Origin: Leadbetterella sp040829825
Lineage (GTDB): Bacteria > Bacteroidota > Bacteroidia > Cytophagales > Spirosomataceae
DNA: 64,000 nt
Direction: 5' to 3' (one strand)
NCBI RefSeq assembly: GCF_040829825.1
Contig: NZ_JBFOLH010000017.1
The first letter of the stretch is position 1. The number at the start of each line of letters is the position of its first letter. Of this stretch, positions 17,431-26,899 are shown in pieces. The notes beneath the pieces were generated by a model. That model ran no database searches and was not told the DNA's origin. It saw only the letters and a list, made by a program, of their open reading frames with translations. A program made the position numbers and the translations under genes.

Positions 17431-17736
17431 ATGTCACAAAAAATCAGAATTAAGCTGAAATCATTTGACCATAGCCTGGTTGACAACTCAGCAGAGAAGA
17501 TCGTTAAAGCGGTTAAATCTACAGGTGCTACAGTAAGCGGTCCTATTCCGCTTCCTACCCGTATCGAGAAATTTACGGTATTGCGTTCTCCTCACGTTTC
17601 CAAAAAATCAAGAGAGCAGTTTCAATTAAGTACGTACAAAAGACTTATTGATATTTTCTCGGCCAGTCCGAAGACAGTAGACGCGCTGATGAAGCTGGAG
17701 CTTCCTGCAGGTGTTGATGTTGAAATCAAAGTGTAG
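17431..17736 (+). CDS. rpsJ: 30S ribosomal protein S10
   Basis: 101 residues, full length. S10 is part of the 30S head and also NusE in antitermination. Diagnostic segments: MSQKIRIKLKSFDH, TGATVSGPIPLPT, and RSPHVSKKSREQF. It is normally embedded in the str or S10 ribosomal operon; here it stands alone between ispE (divergent) and a DUF983 gene (convergent), with its own promoter and terminator. Either the gene has moved or this is a second copy. Confidence 0.97.
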   Translation: MSQKIRIKLKSFDHSLVDNSAEKIVKAVKSTGATVSGPIPLPTRIEKFTVLRSPHVSKKSREQFQLSTYKRLIDIFSASPKTVDALMKLELPAGVDVEIKV

Positions 17737-17765
17737 TTACACGGAGATAAAGGAATCTGAAAAGA

Positions 17766-17798
17766 AAAGGCCGGTCAGAATTTCTGACCGGCCTTTTC
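17766..17798. terminator. Bidirectional terminator after rpsJ
   Basis: A near-perfect stem AAAAGGCCGGTCAG / CTGACCGGCCTTTT with a short AT loop serves rpsJ rightward and the DUF983 gene leftward, with T-runs on both sides. Confidence 0.9.
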
Positions 17799-18221
17799 TT
17801 ATTTCCCGATATTGGGTTCTGTTTTGATGATTTCCAGGTTTCTCTCATCTTTTCTCCCGGGTTCTGATTTTACCAGCGCGGCCAGCCACAGGGATCTTGA
17901 CCAGCGGAAGATCACCCCCGTCAGCAGGAAAGTAGCCAGAAGATAAACTACTGCAAAATACTCCCAGCCATAGTGTTCCCTGAAGAGGAAAAGATAAATA
18001 AGCAGGATAGCTACGAAAAGGGCCACGTTCAACGCATAGGAAACGAACATGGACCCGTAAAAATAACCTACTTCTTTTTCGTATTTTAAACCGCATTCCG
18101 GACAATATTTTTTCATCTGGAAAGGTTTTCTAGAAAAAGGCAGGTGGTTGGTATATACATATAAATCACCTTCAGCGCAGCGAGGACATTTCTCCTTCAG
18201 CGCTGTACTCAACTTACCCAT
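17799..18221 (-). CDS. DUF983 family zinc-ribbon membrane protein
   Basis: 140 residues. Two CxxC pairs at Cys12/Cys15 and Cys40/Cys43 (KCPRCAEG and YCPECGLKYE) form a zinc ribbon; two membrane helices follow (about residues 57-80 and 88-105). This is the conserved layout of DUF983, whose function is unknown. The C-terminal 30 residues are charged. Confidence 0.9.
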   Translation of the reverse strand: MGKLSTALKEKCPRCAEGDLYVYTNHLPFSRKPFQMKKYCPECGLKYEKEVGYFYGSMFVSYALNVALFVAILLIYLFLFREHYGWEYFAVVYLLATFLLTGVIFRWSRSLWLAALVKSEPGRKDERNLEIIKTEPNIGK

Positions 18222-18241
18222 TAGTAAAATTTTTAATGGTG

Positions 18242-18249
18242 CAAAGATA
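18242..18249 (-). promoter_or_regulatory. -7 promoter element of the DUF983 gene
   Basis: On the minus strand TATCTTTG is an exact TAnnTTTG match 20 bases before the ATG at 18221. No clear -33 box. Confidence 0.45.
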
Positions 18250-18312
18250 CGGTTTTTGTACGGGGAAAGGTTTATACTTTTAGCCCGGAATGATGTAAAA
18301 TTATCGTATTTT

Positions 18313-19149
18313 TCAGGGTTGATGGTAAAGGGTCAGCTCGTCAACGGGTTTCCGGATCAGCTTACCGATCTGCAGTCCGTAGTCGGCTGCTACTTCCCGA
18401 AGCTCAGCACCGAAATACCAGGCTATGGAGCCCACGCAGCCGGTTTCAACATTTTTCAGCTGCGGGTATTTTAAAAGGTATTTTTCGAAGAAGAGCGTGA
18501 AGCTGTTCCGGATCAGCTCACGACACCAGGGTTCGTGCCGGTTTTCCAGCAGAAAAGGACAAAACCCGGCAAAGTATTGGTTGGGACGTTCCCTGCGATA
18601 AGCATGATCGAGAATTTCGAGGCGGTCTTTACAGCCGTAGGCCGCTTCAAATTTGTTTCGCAGGCTTTCGGGCATTTCGCGGTGCAGGTAGCCCAGGATA
18701 AGCGATTTGCCCAGGTGTCCGCCTGAACCCTCATCGCCCAGCCAGAAGCCGAGGGGTGGCACCTGGAACGCAATCTCCTTGCCGTTCCAGTAACAGGTGT
18801 TGGATCCGGTGCCCAGGATGCAGGCCAGGCCTTCGGAGTCGCCGAAGAGTGCCCGGGCAGCGGCCACCACGTCTGAGTAGGTATATACCGGAACAGGATA
18901 ACCCAGCGCCTGGCGTATTCCCTGTGCTATAAGCCCGCCTTTGACCGGGTCTGTGATTCCCGTACCGTAAAAATGAACTTCCCGCACGGTAAATGTTGTT
19001 TCATGAGGTAAGTGCTGCAGCAATTCTTTTTCTACTGTATCACTGTTAACAAAATAGGGGTTAAGACCTATGGTTTCAAAGGAATATACCTTTTCTCCCA
19101 GAAGTCTCCAGTCTGTTTTGGTGGAACCGCTTTCTGCCAGCAGGATCAT
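18313..19149 (-). CDS. BadF/BadG-type ATPase, N-acetylglucosamine kinase-like
   Basis: 278 residues from the ATG at 19149 (MILLAESGSTKTDWRL); an ATG four codons earlier is possible. An ASKHA-fold sugar kinase: phosphate-1 loop ESGSTKTDW, phosphate-2 loop CILGTGSNTCYW and the adenosine-side GDEGSGGHLGK. Single-copy members in Bacteroidota are usually annotated as GlcNAc kinases that recycle cell-wall amino sugar. It is divergent from the M16 peptidase gene with only about 25 bp between starts, so promoters must overlap coding sequence. Confidence 0.87.
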   Translation of the reverse strand: MILLAESGSTKTDWRLLGEKVYSFETIGLNPYFVNSDTVEKELLQHLPHETTFTVREVHFYGTGITDPVKGGLIAQGIRQALGYPVPVYTYSDVVAAARALFGDSEGLACILGTGSNTCYWNGKEIAFQVPPLGFWLGDEGSGGHLGKSLILGYLHREMPESLRNKFEAAYGCKDRLEILDHAYRRERPNQYFAGFCPFLLENRHEPWCRELIRNSFTLFFEKYLLKYPQLKNVETGCVGSIAWYFGAELREVAADYGLQIGKLIRKPVDELTLYHQP

Positions 19150-19174
19150 TTGATTATACATATGTAATTTATTT

Positions 19175-20401
19175 ATGTCTGAATACCGGATTTACACGCT
19201 TCCCAACGGAATACGGATAGCCCATAAGCAGGTCAGTGGCACCCAAGTGGTGCATTGCGGCATCATGTTTGACATAGGCAGCCGCGACGAGCTTCCGCAC
19301 CAGGCGGGGTTGGCCCATTTCTGGGAGCATATGGCGTTTAAAGGAACAAAAAAACGCAAATCTTATCACATTATCAATAGCCTCGAGTCAGTAGGCGGAG
19401 AGCTGAACGCTTATACCACCAAAGAAAAGATCTGCTTTTATGCATCGGTGCTGGATGACCACTTTGTCAGGGCTGTAGATCTGCTCACCGATATTGCTTT
19501 TAACAGCACATTCCCGGAGAAGCAGCTGGAGCTGGAACGAGGGGTGATCCTGGAAGAAATGGCCATGTATCTCGACTCACCCGAAGATGCCATACAGGAT
19601 GAATTTGACAACGTTGTGTTTCCGGGCCATGCGCTGGGTGTGAATATCCTGGGCACGGAAGAGAGTGTAAAGGGCTTTACCCGCGAAGATTTCAACCGTT
19701 TTATTTACGAAAATCTGGATACGGAAAGGACCGTATTATCGGTGGTAGGCAATATAGATTTCAAGCGGGCCATCCGGGTGGCAGAGAAGTTTCTTAAGGA
19801 TGTACCGGCCCGGAAGAGTCCAAGGGTACGTATTCAGCCCGGCCAGTACGTGAAAAAGGAAGCCGTGGTGAAAAAAGATAATAACCAGGCCCAGGTGGCT
19901 ATCGGCCGGCCCTCTTTTGCCCTGGGAAGCCCTGACCGCCTGCCTTTTTTTGCTTTGGTCAACCTGCTGGGCGGGCCGGGAATGAACAGCCGGTTCAACC
20001 TCAGCCTGCGCGAGAAGTACGGCCTGGTTTACCAGATTGAAGCCGGTCTGGTGTCTTATTCCGATACCGGGTTGTTTACCATTTTCTTTGGTACGGATGC
20101 CCGTAACCTGGAAAAGGCGTTTAAGCTGATCAGCCGGGAGCTGGAGCTGCTGAAGGCCAAACCGCTGGGGCATGTGCAGCTGAAGACACTGAAAGATCAG
20201 CTGAAAGGCCAGCTGGCCATGGCCGAAGAAAGCAAGCAGGGCTATATGCTGATGATGGCAAAAAGTATACTGGATCTGGGCTATGTGGAACCGCTGGCCG
20301 ATATTTTTGCAGAAATTGATACCATACAGGCACCGCGGCTGCAGGAACTGGCACAGGAGATGTTTGATGAACGTGAGCTCAGCCGGTTAGTATACCGGTA
20401 A
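19175..20401 (+). CDS. M16 family zinc metallopeptidase
   Basis: 408 residues, a single-chain pitrilysin/mitochondrial-processing-peptidase-like enzyme. The inverted zinc motif HxxEH is intact at His48, Glu51 and His52 (HFWEHMAF), with the distal glutamate in LELERGVILEEMAMY. The second half contains the conserved GGPGMNSRFNLSLREKYGLVY substrate-clamp region. No signal peptide, so probably cytoplasmic. It begins just 25 bp from the divergent kinase gene. Confidence 0.93.
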   Translation: MSEYRIYTLPNGIRIAHKQVSGTQVVHCGIMFDIGSRDELPHQAGLAHFWEHMAFKGTKKRKSYHIINSLESVGGELNAYTTKEKICFYASVLDDHFVRAVDLLTDIAFNSTFPEKQLELERGVILEEMAMYLDSPEDAIQDEFDNVVFPGHALGVNILGTEESVKGFTREDFNRFIYENLDTERTVLSVVGNIDFKRAIRVAEKFLKDVPARKSPRVRIQPGQYVKKEAVVKKDNNQAQVAIGRPSFALGSPDRLPFFALVNLLGGPGMNSRFNLSLREKYGLVYQIEAGLVSYSDTGLFTIFFGTDARNLEKAFKLISRELELLKAKPLGHVQLKTLKDQLKGQLAMAEESKQGYMLMMAKSILDLGYVEPLADIFAEIDTIQAPRLQELAQEMFDERELSRLVYR

Positions 20402-20414
20402 GCCGATTGCCGGA

Positions 20415-21056
20415 TTAATCTCCGGGGGTATTGATACGATTGAAAAGAGCAATAAAGTCTTCTTCGCTTTTCAATTTGCTGTGCCCTGAGGTTTGTGTGA
20501 AGTCTTTTATTTCTTTCCGGAATTCAGGCAATGTTTTCTCTATATCGGACTGCGAAAGCTTTATTTTTTTGAGGCCCAGCTGCTGGGTGATCAGGTAATG
20601 GGAGGTGTTGATTACAAACGATTTTTCGGTGCTTGAAGTAGCATAATCTTTGTTTTCAACGGTGATCTTGGTCAGCTTCTTCAGGAAAAATATTTTTCCG
20701 CCTGACAGCTGCAGGTAAACGCCGTTCTGCATGATCAGCAGGGGAGAGGGCTTGTCGTTAAAGTTAACGTGAGAGATTGGTTTGACGATCTGCTTCGGTG
20801 TGCCTTCCGGGTCTTTGTAAATAACGGTATTTTTGTGGATATCCACTTTGAGCTCCAGGTCTTTCCAGGTTTCGCCTGATTTTAACACTACCGTTCCTTT
20901 TTCCCAGTCATCGTAAAGATAGGGAGAGCCTTTTATGCCGGGATATAGAGAGCCCTGCAGGGGTACGCCGCCAACCGGATCAGCAGAAATAGCGATCTGG
21001 CCTTTTACATGACCTGCCAGAAACAGGAGCAGGGTGATTTTAAACAGGATCTTCAT
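20415..21056 (-). CDS. Secreted protein of unknown function
   Basis: 213 residues with a signal peptide (MKILFKITLLLFLAGHVKG). The mature part alternates short beta strands (VVLKSGETWKDLELKVDI, TVIYKDPEGTP) and ends in a charged helical region. I recognise no family. It is convergent with the M16 peptidase gene (13 bp between stops) and lies downstream of a SusD gene on the same strand, separated by a terminator. Confidence 0.75.
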   Translation of the reverse strand: MKILFKITLLLFLAGHVKGQIAISADPVGGVPLQGSLYPGIKGSPYLYDDWEKGTVVLKSGETWKDLELKVDIHKNTVIYKDPEGTPKQIVKPISHVNFNDKPSPLLIMQNGVYLQLSGGKIFFLKKLTKITVENKDYATSSTEKSFVINTSHYLITQQLGLKKIKLSQSDIEKTLPEFRKEIKDFTQTSGHSKLKSEEDFIALFNRINTPGD

Positions 21057-21065
21057 ATATAAAGC

Positions 21066-21095
21066 AAGAGGGTACCCCCTACGGGATACCCTCTT
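21066..21095 (-). terminator. Terminator of the first SusC/SusD operon
   Basis: Stem AAGAGGGTA / TACCCTCTT with a 12-base loop lies 13 bases beyond the SusD stop at 21108, followed leftward by a T-rich stretch. Confidence 0.75.
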
Positions 21096-21107
21096 TATCG
21101 TTTTGTA

Positions 21108-22544
21108 TTATAACGCTTTGTTGGTTTGTGTTTCTATAACAGGAATAGCAAATATATACCTGTTGTCTGTAGGCTGGATCACCGCGCCGGCACCAAAGGA
21201 GTTAAGCGGCTGTGCTCTTCTCAGGATATCATTGGATCTGAATCCTTCTGCAAAAAGCTCAATCCTTCTTTCAGTAAGAATAGCCTGGATAAGCCCGGCT
21301 TTATCAAGTGTTCCGAAATCGTATGTCGGATCTGAACGATGGTGAACGGCATCCAGCAAAGCTCTGGCTCTCACCAGGGAGCCCGCTTCTGCTTCTGCCT
21401 CGGCCAGGTTCAGTAACACTTCTGCATAACGGATCATAGGTACATAATCAATGTACGGAGACACGCCGCTGAATTTGGTAGAAGAAGGGTTCGCCGAAAC
21501 CGATGTGGTTGCTACTGTCAGCTTGGATTTTCTTGCATCGGTAGCCGGGAACTGCGGATTGCTATAGATACCGGTTGGACCTGTATTGATAAAGTATTCC
21601 ACGTTTCCTGCATTGAAATAGTAACCGATCTGGTTCTGGGTTCCGGGAGCATCGTTCACCGACATTGGGAAGCTGAAGATGTTTTCCAATGTGGTATAAG
21701 GAGCTCTGAAAACAGCAACCACATCAGCAAGCAGCTCGTGGGCTACCCGGTTGGATGACTTGAACGGAGCGGTAGCTGAAACCAGCTTGTTGGCTTCAGT
21801 GATCACGCCCTGGTAGTCTTTTTTGGCCAGCATAACCCTGGTTTTAAGTGCAATCGCCGAATTTTTGTGCGCCCGGGTAGTTCTTAGTTCGGGAGTACTG
21901 TAATTGTCCGGTAATGCAGCTTCTGCTTCGTTCAGGTCTTTCAGGATCTGGTCGTAGATCTGGGCAACGGTGCTCCGGGCCAGGTCGTTATTGTCGGAAG
22001 TGGTTTCTCCCTTAAGTCTTAACGGAAGACCCGGTGAGGCGCCGTTGTCAAGCGCGTAAGGCTTGGCAAAGAACTGAACCAGTCCGAAATAGGTTAAGGC
22101 CCGTACAAATTTGGCTTCTCCCCTGTAGTTGGTAGCCAGCTGATCGCTGACAACCCCCGGATTGGCATCCAATCCTTCCAGGAGCAGGTTGGCCATGTTG
22201 ATGGTCAGATATCCCCGGGTCCAGAAGCTGGCGATATAAGTATCGGAAGGGTCCTGGTTGCCCTGGTAGGTAGTATATCCCGTTACGGTGTTGGTAGTCC
22301 GGTTAATGAATTCTTCGGCACGGATATCGTTATAAATCTGGTATCTTCCTCCGTAAAGTGAACCGTTTTTGGCCGATCCGTACAACCCGTTCACCTGCGA
22401 TAATATCCGGTCAGGCGTAGCAAAAACCGTTGCATCTGAAAGGCTGGTCTCAGGTATGGCTTCCAGGAAGCTGTCTTTGCATGAGGATAAGCTGATCCCC
22501 AAAACAAGTGTTAGTATGCCTGCTCTCTTTGATATATTTTTCAT
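21108..22544 (-). CDS. SusD/RagB family nutrient-binding lipoprotein
   Basis: 478 residues from the ATG at 22544 (MKNISKRAGILTLVLG), chosen because it opens a lipoprotein signal with lipobox LSSC (cleavage before Cys22). SusD proteins are surface lids over SusC channels that bind the imported glycan or peptide. Family features: TSLSDATVFATPDRILSQVNGLYGS near the N-terminus, the TPR-like helical middle, and the C-terminal segment PMIRYAEVLLNLAEAEAEAGS followed by ERRIELFAEGFR. It is 21 bp after its SusC partner. Confidence 0.93.
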   Translation of the reverse strand: MKNISKRAGILTLVLGISLSSCKDSFLEAIPETSLSDATVFATPDRILSQVNGLYGSAKNGSLYGGRYQIYNDIRAEEFINRTTNTVTGYTTYQGNQDPSDTYIASFWTRGYLTINMANLLLEGLDANPGVVSDQLATNYRGEAKFVRALTYFGLVQFFAKPYALDNGASPGLPLRLKGETTSDNNDLARSTVAQIYDQILKDLNEAEAALPDNYSTPELRTTRAHKNSAIALKTRVMLAKKDYQGVITEANKLVSATAPFKSSNRVAHELLADVVAVFRAPYTTLENIFSFPMSVNDAPGTQNQIGYYFNAGNVEYFINTGPTGIYSNPQFPATDARKSKLTVATTSVSANPSSTKFSGVSPYIDYVPMIRYAEVLLNLAEAEAEAGSLVRARALLDAVHHRSDPTYDFGTLDKAGLIQAILTERRIELFAEGFRSNDILRRAQPLNSFGAGAVIQPTDNRYIFAIPVIETQTNKAL

Positions 22545-22565
22545 ATGTAATAGAATCTTAAACAA

Positions 22566-25500
22566 TTAAAAACCAATATTTAAACCAAATGTGAATTGTC
22601 TTCCCTGAGGAATAGAGTTTCTTTCTACACCGGAAGAAAGGTTGTTGTTACCGTTGGTAGAGATTTCAGGGTCAACACCTGTGTATTTCGTGATCAGGAA
22701 CGCATTGTTGACCTGTCCGTAAACCCGGAGGTTGGATATGCCTGAATTTCCGAATAGAGCGGGAAGCTTGTAGCCCAGGGTAACATTCTGTAATCTCAGG
22801 AAGTCACCTTTTTCTACGTTGGCGTCAATCAGGAATGCCGAACCGTTAGACACATTATCCCCGTAAATGGCTCTTGGGATATCGGTTACCTGTCCGGGAG
22901 TTTTCCATGAATTCAACACATCAACAGAGTTGTTCCATACCCTTTGGTCTAAAAGACCGGCTCTTGAACCGTTATAGATGTAGTTACCACCGGAGTAGGT
23001 GAAGTTCAGGGCCAGGTCAAAGTTTTTGTAGGCAAAGCTGTTGTTAAAGCCACCGTACCATGTAGGGATGGTTCCACCCAGGATCTGCAGCTGAGATGCT
23101 ACAGAAGTAGTTGGGGTTCCGTCGAGGTAGGTCCAGGCATTGGCTCCGCCCAGGTGCTGATATTGTACCTGCTTTCCGTCTTTTGTAAGGAAAATTCTTC
23201 TTCCGTTTTCAGGGTTAACACCCGCTGTTTTCACACCATAGATCTGCGCAGCCGAATACCCTACCTTGGTAATGCTGGATAATTCCAGACTTGAGGTAGT
23301 TTGCAGCAGCTGGCTGTCATCGGTCACCAGTGCGGTCACCATGTTTTTGTTGGTTGAGAAGTTCAGCGTGGTATGCCATGAGAAGTTTCCTTTGCTTACC
23401 GGTGTAGCAGAGATAGACAATTCAATACCGCGGTTATACATAGAGCCTACGTTAGCCAGGATCTCGTTACCCGGAATACCTTTGGAAGGTGCCTGCTGAA
23501 CCGCAAGGATCATGTTGTTGATATCCTTGTTGTAGTAGTTGGCTTCGATATTGATTTTGTCGTTAAACAAGCCCAGATCCAGACCAATGTTGGTTTGCTC
23601 ACTGGTTTCCCATTTCAGGTTGCTGTTACCTGCCTGTGAGTAACGGAGCAGGGGCACGTCGCCGTAAATACCTGAGCTGAACAGGGAGAATGAACCGTAG
23701 GCGTTAGGCATGTTACCGTTACCTACTTTACCCCAGCTGGCTTTGATTCTCAGGTTGGATACGGTGTTAGCCAGCCCGGAGTTTTTAAAGAATTCTTCTT
23801 CTGATACGGTCCATCCGGCAGATGCTCCGCCAAAGTTACCCCAGCGGTTGGCGGCAGAGAGCTGCGAGTTACCGTCTCTTCTGAAGTTAGCGCTTATGAA
23901 ATACTTGCCGCCAAAATTGTAGTTAAGGCTTGCCAGGTAGGCCAGGAATGAAATTTGCGATATACCGTTTCCTGCTGCGAGGTTGGTTCCGTAGTTCCCC
24001 TGGATGTTATCAAAGAAATAATCGGCCAGGGTCTGGCGGTTGATCCCCCATGAGGTAGTACGGGTTCTCTGGGCATCGCTACCCACTACCAGGTTAAGGT
24101 TATGCTTTTCGGCAAGCGTCTTGCTGTACGACAGGGTATTGATCCAGTTCCAGTTTGCTGATTTTATGTTCTGGTTATAGGCAAAGCCTTCGTATGACCA
24201 GCCGTCACCGCTATAAGGGTTCCAGAATTGGGCGTTTTCGGTATTCCGGTTATCCCAAGAGTAGGAGGTCTTGAAGTTCAGTCCTTCCATCAGCCTGATA
24301 TCGGCACCCAGGTTGGTAAAGAACCGGGCTGTTTCAGACGAGTTTTTATCAAGGTCAACCAGAACGGCCGGGTTAGGGAACTGTGCAGGCAGCAGGTTAT
24401 TCATTCTGCCCACCGTATTGTTTTCCAGGTTATATGAACCGTCGGCGGTGTAAGCCGGGAGGTTAGGTACCTGGGCCACGGCAATCCTTCCCAGACCGGA
24501 AGTAGCAAATGCACCTCCCGTGTAAGAACCGCTGTTAGGCGCGTTGTTCAGGGAGTTAATGTAGTTAATGTTCATATTTAACTTCAACCAGCGGGTAGCC
24601 TCATGAGAAAGGTTTAACCGGCCCGATTTCCGCTGGAAGTTGTTTGCCTTAAGGAAACCGTCCTGGTTGGTATATCCGGCAGAGAAGTAATAGGTTGTTT
24701 TCTCTGATCCTCCCTGCAGGGTGGCGTTGTAGTTTTGTGAGAAACCGGTTCTGTATACTACGTCATACCAGTCGGTATCGATCAGGTTACCGTTGGCATC
24801 GTAATTAGGCAGGAAACTCTGGTTTTTCTCATTTCTTTGAGATGCCGATACGGCATTCGGGTTGAACTGCAGCGCATTGGCTATCGCGGCATTTTTGTGA
24901 TCCATGTATTGCTGCGCATTCAGCACATCCGGTAAGCGTACCGCATTGCTGACACCCGCCCATGTATCAAGGGAGAATTTGGCTTTACCGGCTTTCCCTT
25001 TTTTGGTAGTGATCAAAAGCACACCGGCGGCAGCTCTTGAACCGTAAATAGCGGCAGAAGCAGCATCTTTAAGTACGTCAATGGATTCAATATCGGCCGG
25101 GTTGATATCGCCCAGCGGGTTGTTGGCAGAGGCATTGGAGGAAACGTCTCCGGTAGAGATCGGAATACCGTCTACCACGATCAGGGGGAAGGAGCTCAGG
25201 GACAGCGAGCTAAGACCTCTTACGCGGATCACGGGAGGGTTGTTCAGGAGACCGTTCGGCTGGATAATGTTTACCCCGGAAGCCTGGCCGGTAAGGCCCT
25301 GAACAAAGCTTTGTACAGGTCTTTCTGCAATGGTGCTTCCTTTAATGGTAGAGGCCGATCCGGTAAATTCCTGGCGCTTCTGCGTACCATAACCTACTAC
25401 CACCAATTGATCCAGCATAGACTCGGAAGCAGACAGGGCCAGGTTAATGATGCTTCTTGAGCCTACGGTTTCTTCCACCGGGTTAAACCCTACGAAAGTG

Positions 25501-25721
25501 AAAACCAGGATATCGCCTGAAGATACATTTTCAAGCCTGTATTTTCCATCCGCATTGGTCTGGGTACCCTTGGTGGAACCTTTGACCATTACTGATACAC
25601 CCGGGAGTGAAGAACCATCTTCTGCAGATGTGATCTGACCGGTAACAGCTTTTGACTGGGCAAATGAGGAGCTGATTCCCCAAAGCAGTACCGATAAAAG
25701 CAAGAGTACATTTTTCTTCAT
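22566..25721 (-). CDS. SusC/RagA family TonB-linked outer-membrane transporter
   Basis: 1051 residues from the ATG at 25721 (MKKNVLLLLSVLLWGI); the ATG 11 codons earlier precedes the signal peptide. Order: signal peptide, carboxypeptidase-like Ig domain (VTGQITSAEDGSSLPGVSVMVKG), TonB-dependent plug (VVGYGTQKRQEFTGS to YGSRAAAGVLLITTKKGK), then a 22-strand barrel ending GRQFTFGLNIGF. There is no N-terminal STN signalling domain, so it is probably not itself a transmembrane sigma trigger. Paired with the SusD gene 21 bp downstream; no hydrolase is present in this operon, so the substrate is unknown. Confidence 0.95.
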   Translation of the reverse strand: MKKNVLLLLSVLLWGISSSFAQSKAVTGQITSAEDGSSLPGVSVMVKGSTKGTQTNADGKYRLENVSSGDILVFTFVGFNPVEETVGSRSIINLALSASESMLDQLVVVGYGTQKRQEFTGSASTIKGSTIAERPVQSFVQGLTGQASGVNIIQPNGLLNNPPVIRVRGLSSLSLSSFPLIVVDGIPISTGDVSSNASANNPLGDINPADIESIDVLKDAASAAIYGSRAAAGVLLITTKKGKAGKAKFSLDTWAGVSNAVRLPDVLNAQQYMDHKNAAIANALQFNPNAVSASQRNEKNQSFLPNYDANGNLIDTDWYDVVYRTGFSQNYNATLQGGSEKTTYYFSAGYTNQDGFLKANNFQRKSGRLNLSHEATRWLKLNMNINYINSLNNAPNSGSYTGGAFATSGLGRIAVAQVPNLPAYTADGSYNLENNTVGRMNNLLPAQFPNPAVLVDLDKNSSETARFFTNLGADIRLMEGLNFKTSYSWDNRNTENAQFWNPYSGDGWSYEGFAYNQNIKSANWNWINTLSYSKTLAEKHNLNLVVGSDAQRTRTTSWGINRQTLADYFFDNIQGNYGTNLAAGNGISQISFLAYLASLNYNFGGKYFISANFRRDGNSQLSAANRWGNFGGASAGWTVSEEEFFKNSGLANTVSNLRIKASWGKVGNGNMPNAYGSFSLFSSGIYGDVPLLRYSQAGNSNLKWETSEQTNIGLDLGLFNDKINIEANYYNKDINNMILAVQQAPSKGIPGNEILANVGSMYNRGIELSISATPVSKGNFSWHTTLNFSTNKNMVTALVTDDSQLLQTTSSLELSSITKVGYSAAQIYGVKTAGVNPENGRRIFLTKDGKQVQYQHLGGANAWTYLDGTPTTSVASQLQILGGTIPTWYGGFNNSFAYKNFDLALNFTYSGGNYIYNGSRAGLLDQRVWNNSVDVLNSWKTPGQVTDIPRAIYGDNVSNGSAFLIDANVEKGDFLRLQNVTLGYKLPALFGNSGISNLRVYGQVNNAFLITKYTGVDPEISTNGNNNLSSGVERNSIPQGRQFTFGLNIGF

Positions 25722-25958
25722 AAAATTGTTATTAACGTAATAGAATGATTTCAATTCTGTAAATATAAAGACGAATATTGGGTATTTTGCAAGTTATGCA
25801 GATTAAATTTCTTTCATTAATAATGAATAGCATAACAAATTTTGTCAAAACAAGGTTTTGCAGCGTTTTGAGGCGTTTTGCGTGAATTTTTTTAATTGCT
25901 TCCGGAGGAATTTTTTGGATAAACTGCTTGCTTGGAGTGGGATAAGCAGACGTAATTT

Positions 25959-25996
25959 ATGAAAAAAGGTGACGGATATCCGTCACCTTTTTTCAT
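25959..25996. terminator. 38-bp perfect palindrome, terminator of the DUF1735 operon
   Basis: A perfect palindrome of 38 bases centred at 25977/25978, with core GGTGACGGAT/ATCCGTCACC flanked by A6/T6 arms, beginning ATG and ending CAT. It lies 18 bases beyond the lipoprotein stop at 26015 and gives a U-run in the leftward transcript. Confidence 0.88.
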
Positions 25997-26014
25997 AAGA
26001 CCGTGCAAAACCGC

Positions 26015-26869
26015 TTACCTTGGTTTGATATAGGTAAAGACTTCCTCAAACGTACGTCCACCGTTACCCTGTTTCCAGAATACAGTCATAGTTTTGGTAT
26101 CCGGATCCCATTTGCTACGGGTATCCTGAGGCTCCTGCACTCCTAAGCTTGGACATTCAACCGTAACCATATTTGTGGCAGGGTCTATGTTATACAATAC
26201 CTCGTTACCGTAGTAACCCAATAAGCCGGGATACAGCTTCACTTTTGTAGGGCTTACGGTCAACAACTGCACTTCAACGTCCTGATCAGGAATCAGGGAG
26301 GTATTTTCAGAGGTCTGATACCTGTAGACCCCGTCATACACATTCTTGGCAGAAATAAACGTAATCACTACATTGTTCCCGTCAGAGATCTTGGCATTGC
26401 CCGGGTCAGAGATCCTGTAGGCCATGGCATATTTATGGGCAAGATCCCACTTGGCACCGTCCAGGTTCACGGAAATCTCTTTGGCAAAGTCTCCCGGGGA
26501 ATAGTTCAGCGTAATTTCATCACCTGAAATGGTAACACCGGATACGGCAGCAAAGGTGAAGATTTCCGAAGGCAACCATTCGTAGTCGGTTTCGTTCTCT
26601 TCATTGTAGGCTTCCAGGTATTCAGGAGCAGCCTTCAGCTTAACGGTAGTGGCTGTATTCAGCACAGCATTGCTCGGTACATTCCGGTGAATGTCAAAAA
26701 GAGGAATCTTTTTAACGTCTGTAAAAGCATTGTAGAACAATTCTTTCTCTGCGCCACCTGATGCTACCAGTAAAGTACTTCCCTGGTCTGTCAGCTTAAC
26801 CAGGTCATCTTTAATACAAGATGTAAAGAGAAACGGGATAGCAAATAATAGGATACTATATTTTTTCAT
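26015..26869 (-). CDS. DUF1735 (BT_3987-like) lipoprotein
   Basis: 284 residues with a lipobox LFTSC (Cys17 lipidated). The N-terminal half matches DUF1735: strands of GAEKELFYNAFTD, then a helix-turn YLEAYNEENETDYEWLP typical of the domain, followed by EITLNYSPGDFAKEISVNLD. The C-terminal half is a beta-rich domain ending in VFTYIKPR. Such proteins are surface-exposed glycan- or protein-binding partners of SusD in Sus-like loci. It is 30 bp after the SusD gene. Confidence 0.85.
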   Translation of the reverse strand: MKKYSILLFAIPFLFTSCIKDDLVKLTDQGSTLLVASGGAEKELFYNAFTDVKKIPLFDIHRNVPSNAVLNTATTVKLKAAPEYLEAYNEENETDYEWLPSEIFTFAAVSGVTISGDEITLNYSPGDFAKEISVNLDGAKWDLAHKYAMAYRISDPGNAKISDGNNVVITFISAKNVYDGVYRYQTSENTSLIPDQDVEVQLLTVSPTKVKLYPGLLGYYGNEVLYNIDPATNMVTVECPSLGVQEPQDTRSKWDPDTKTMTVFWKQGNGGRTFEEVFTYIKPR

Positions 26870-26899
26870 CTTAATTCCTTTAATTCGTTTTTAACTGTT

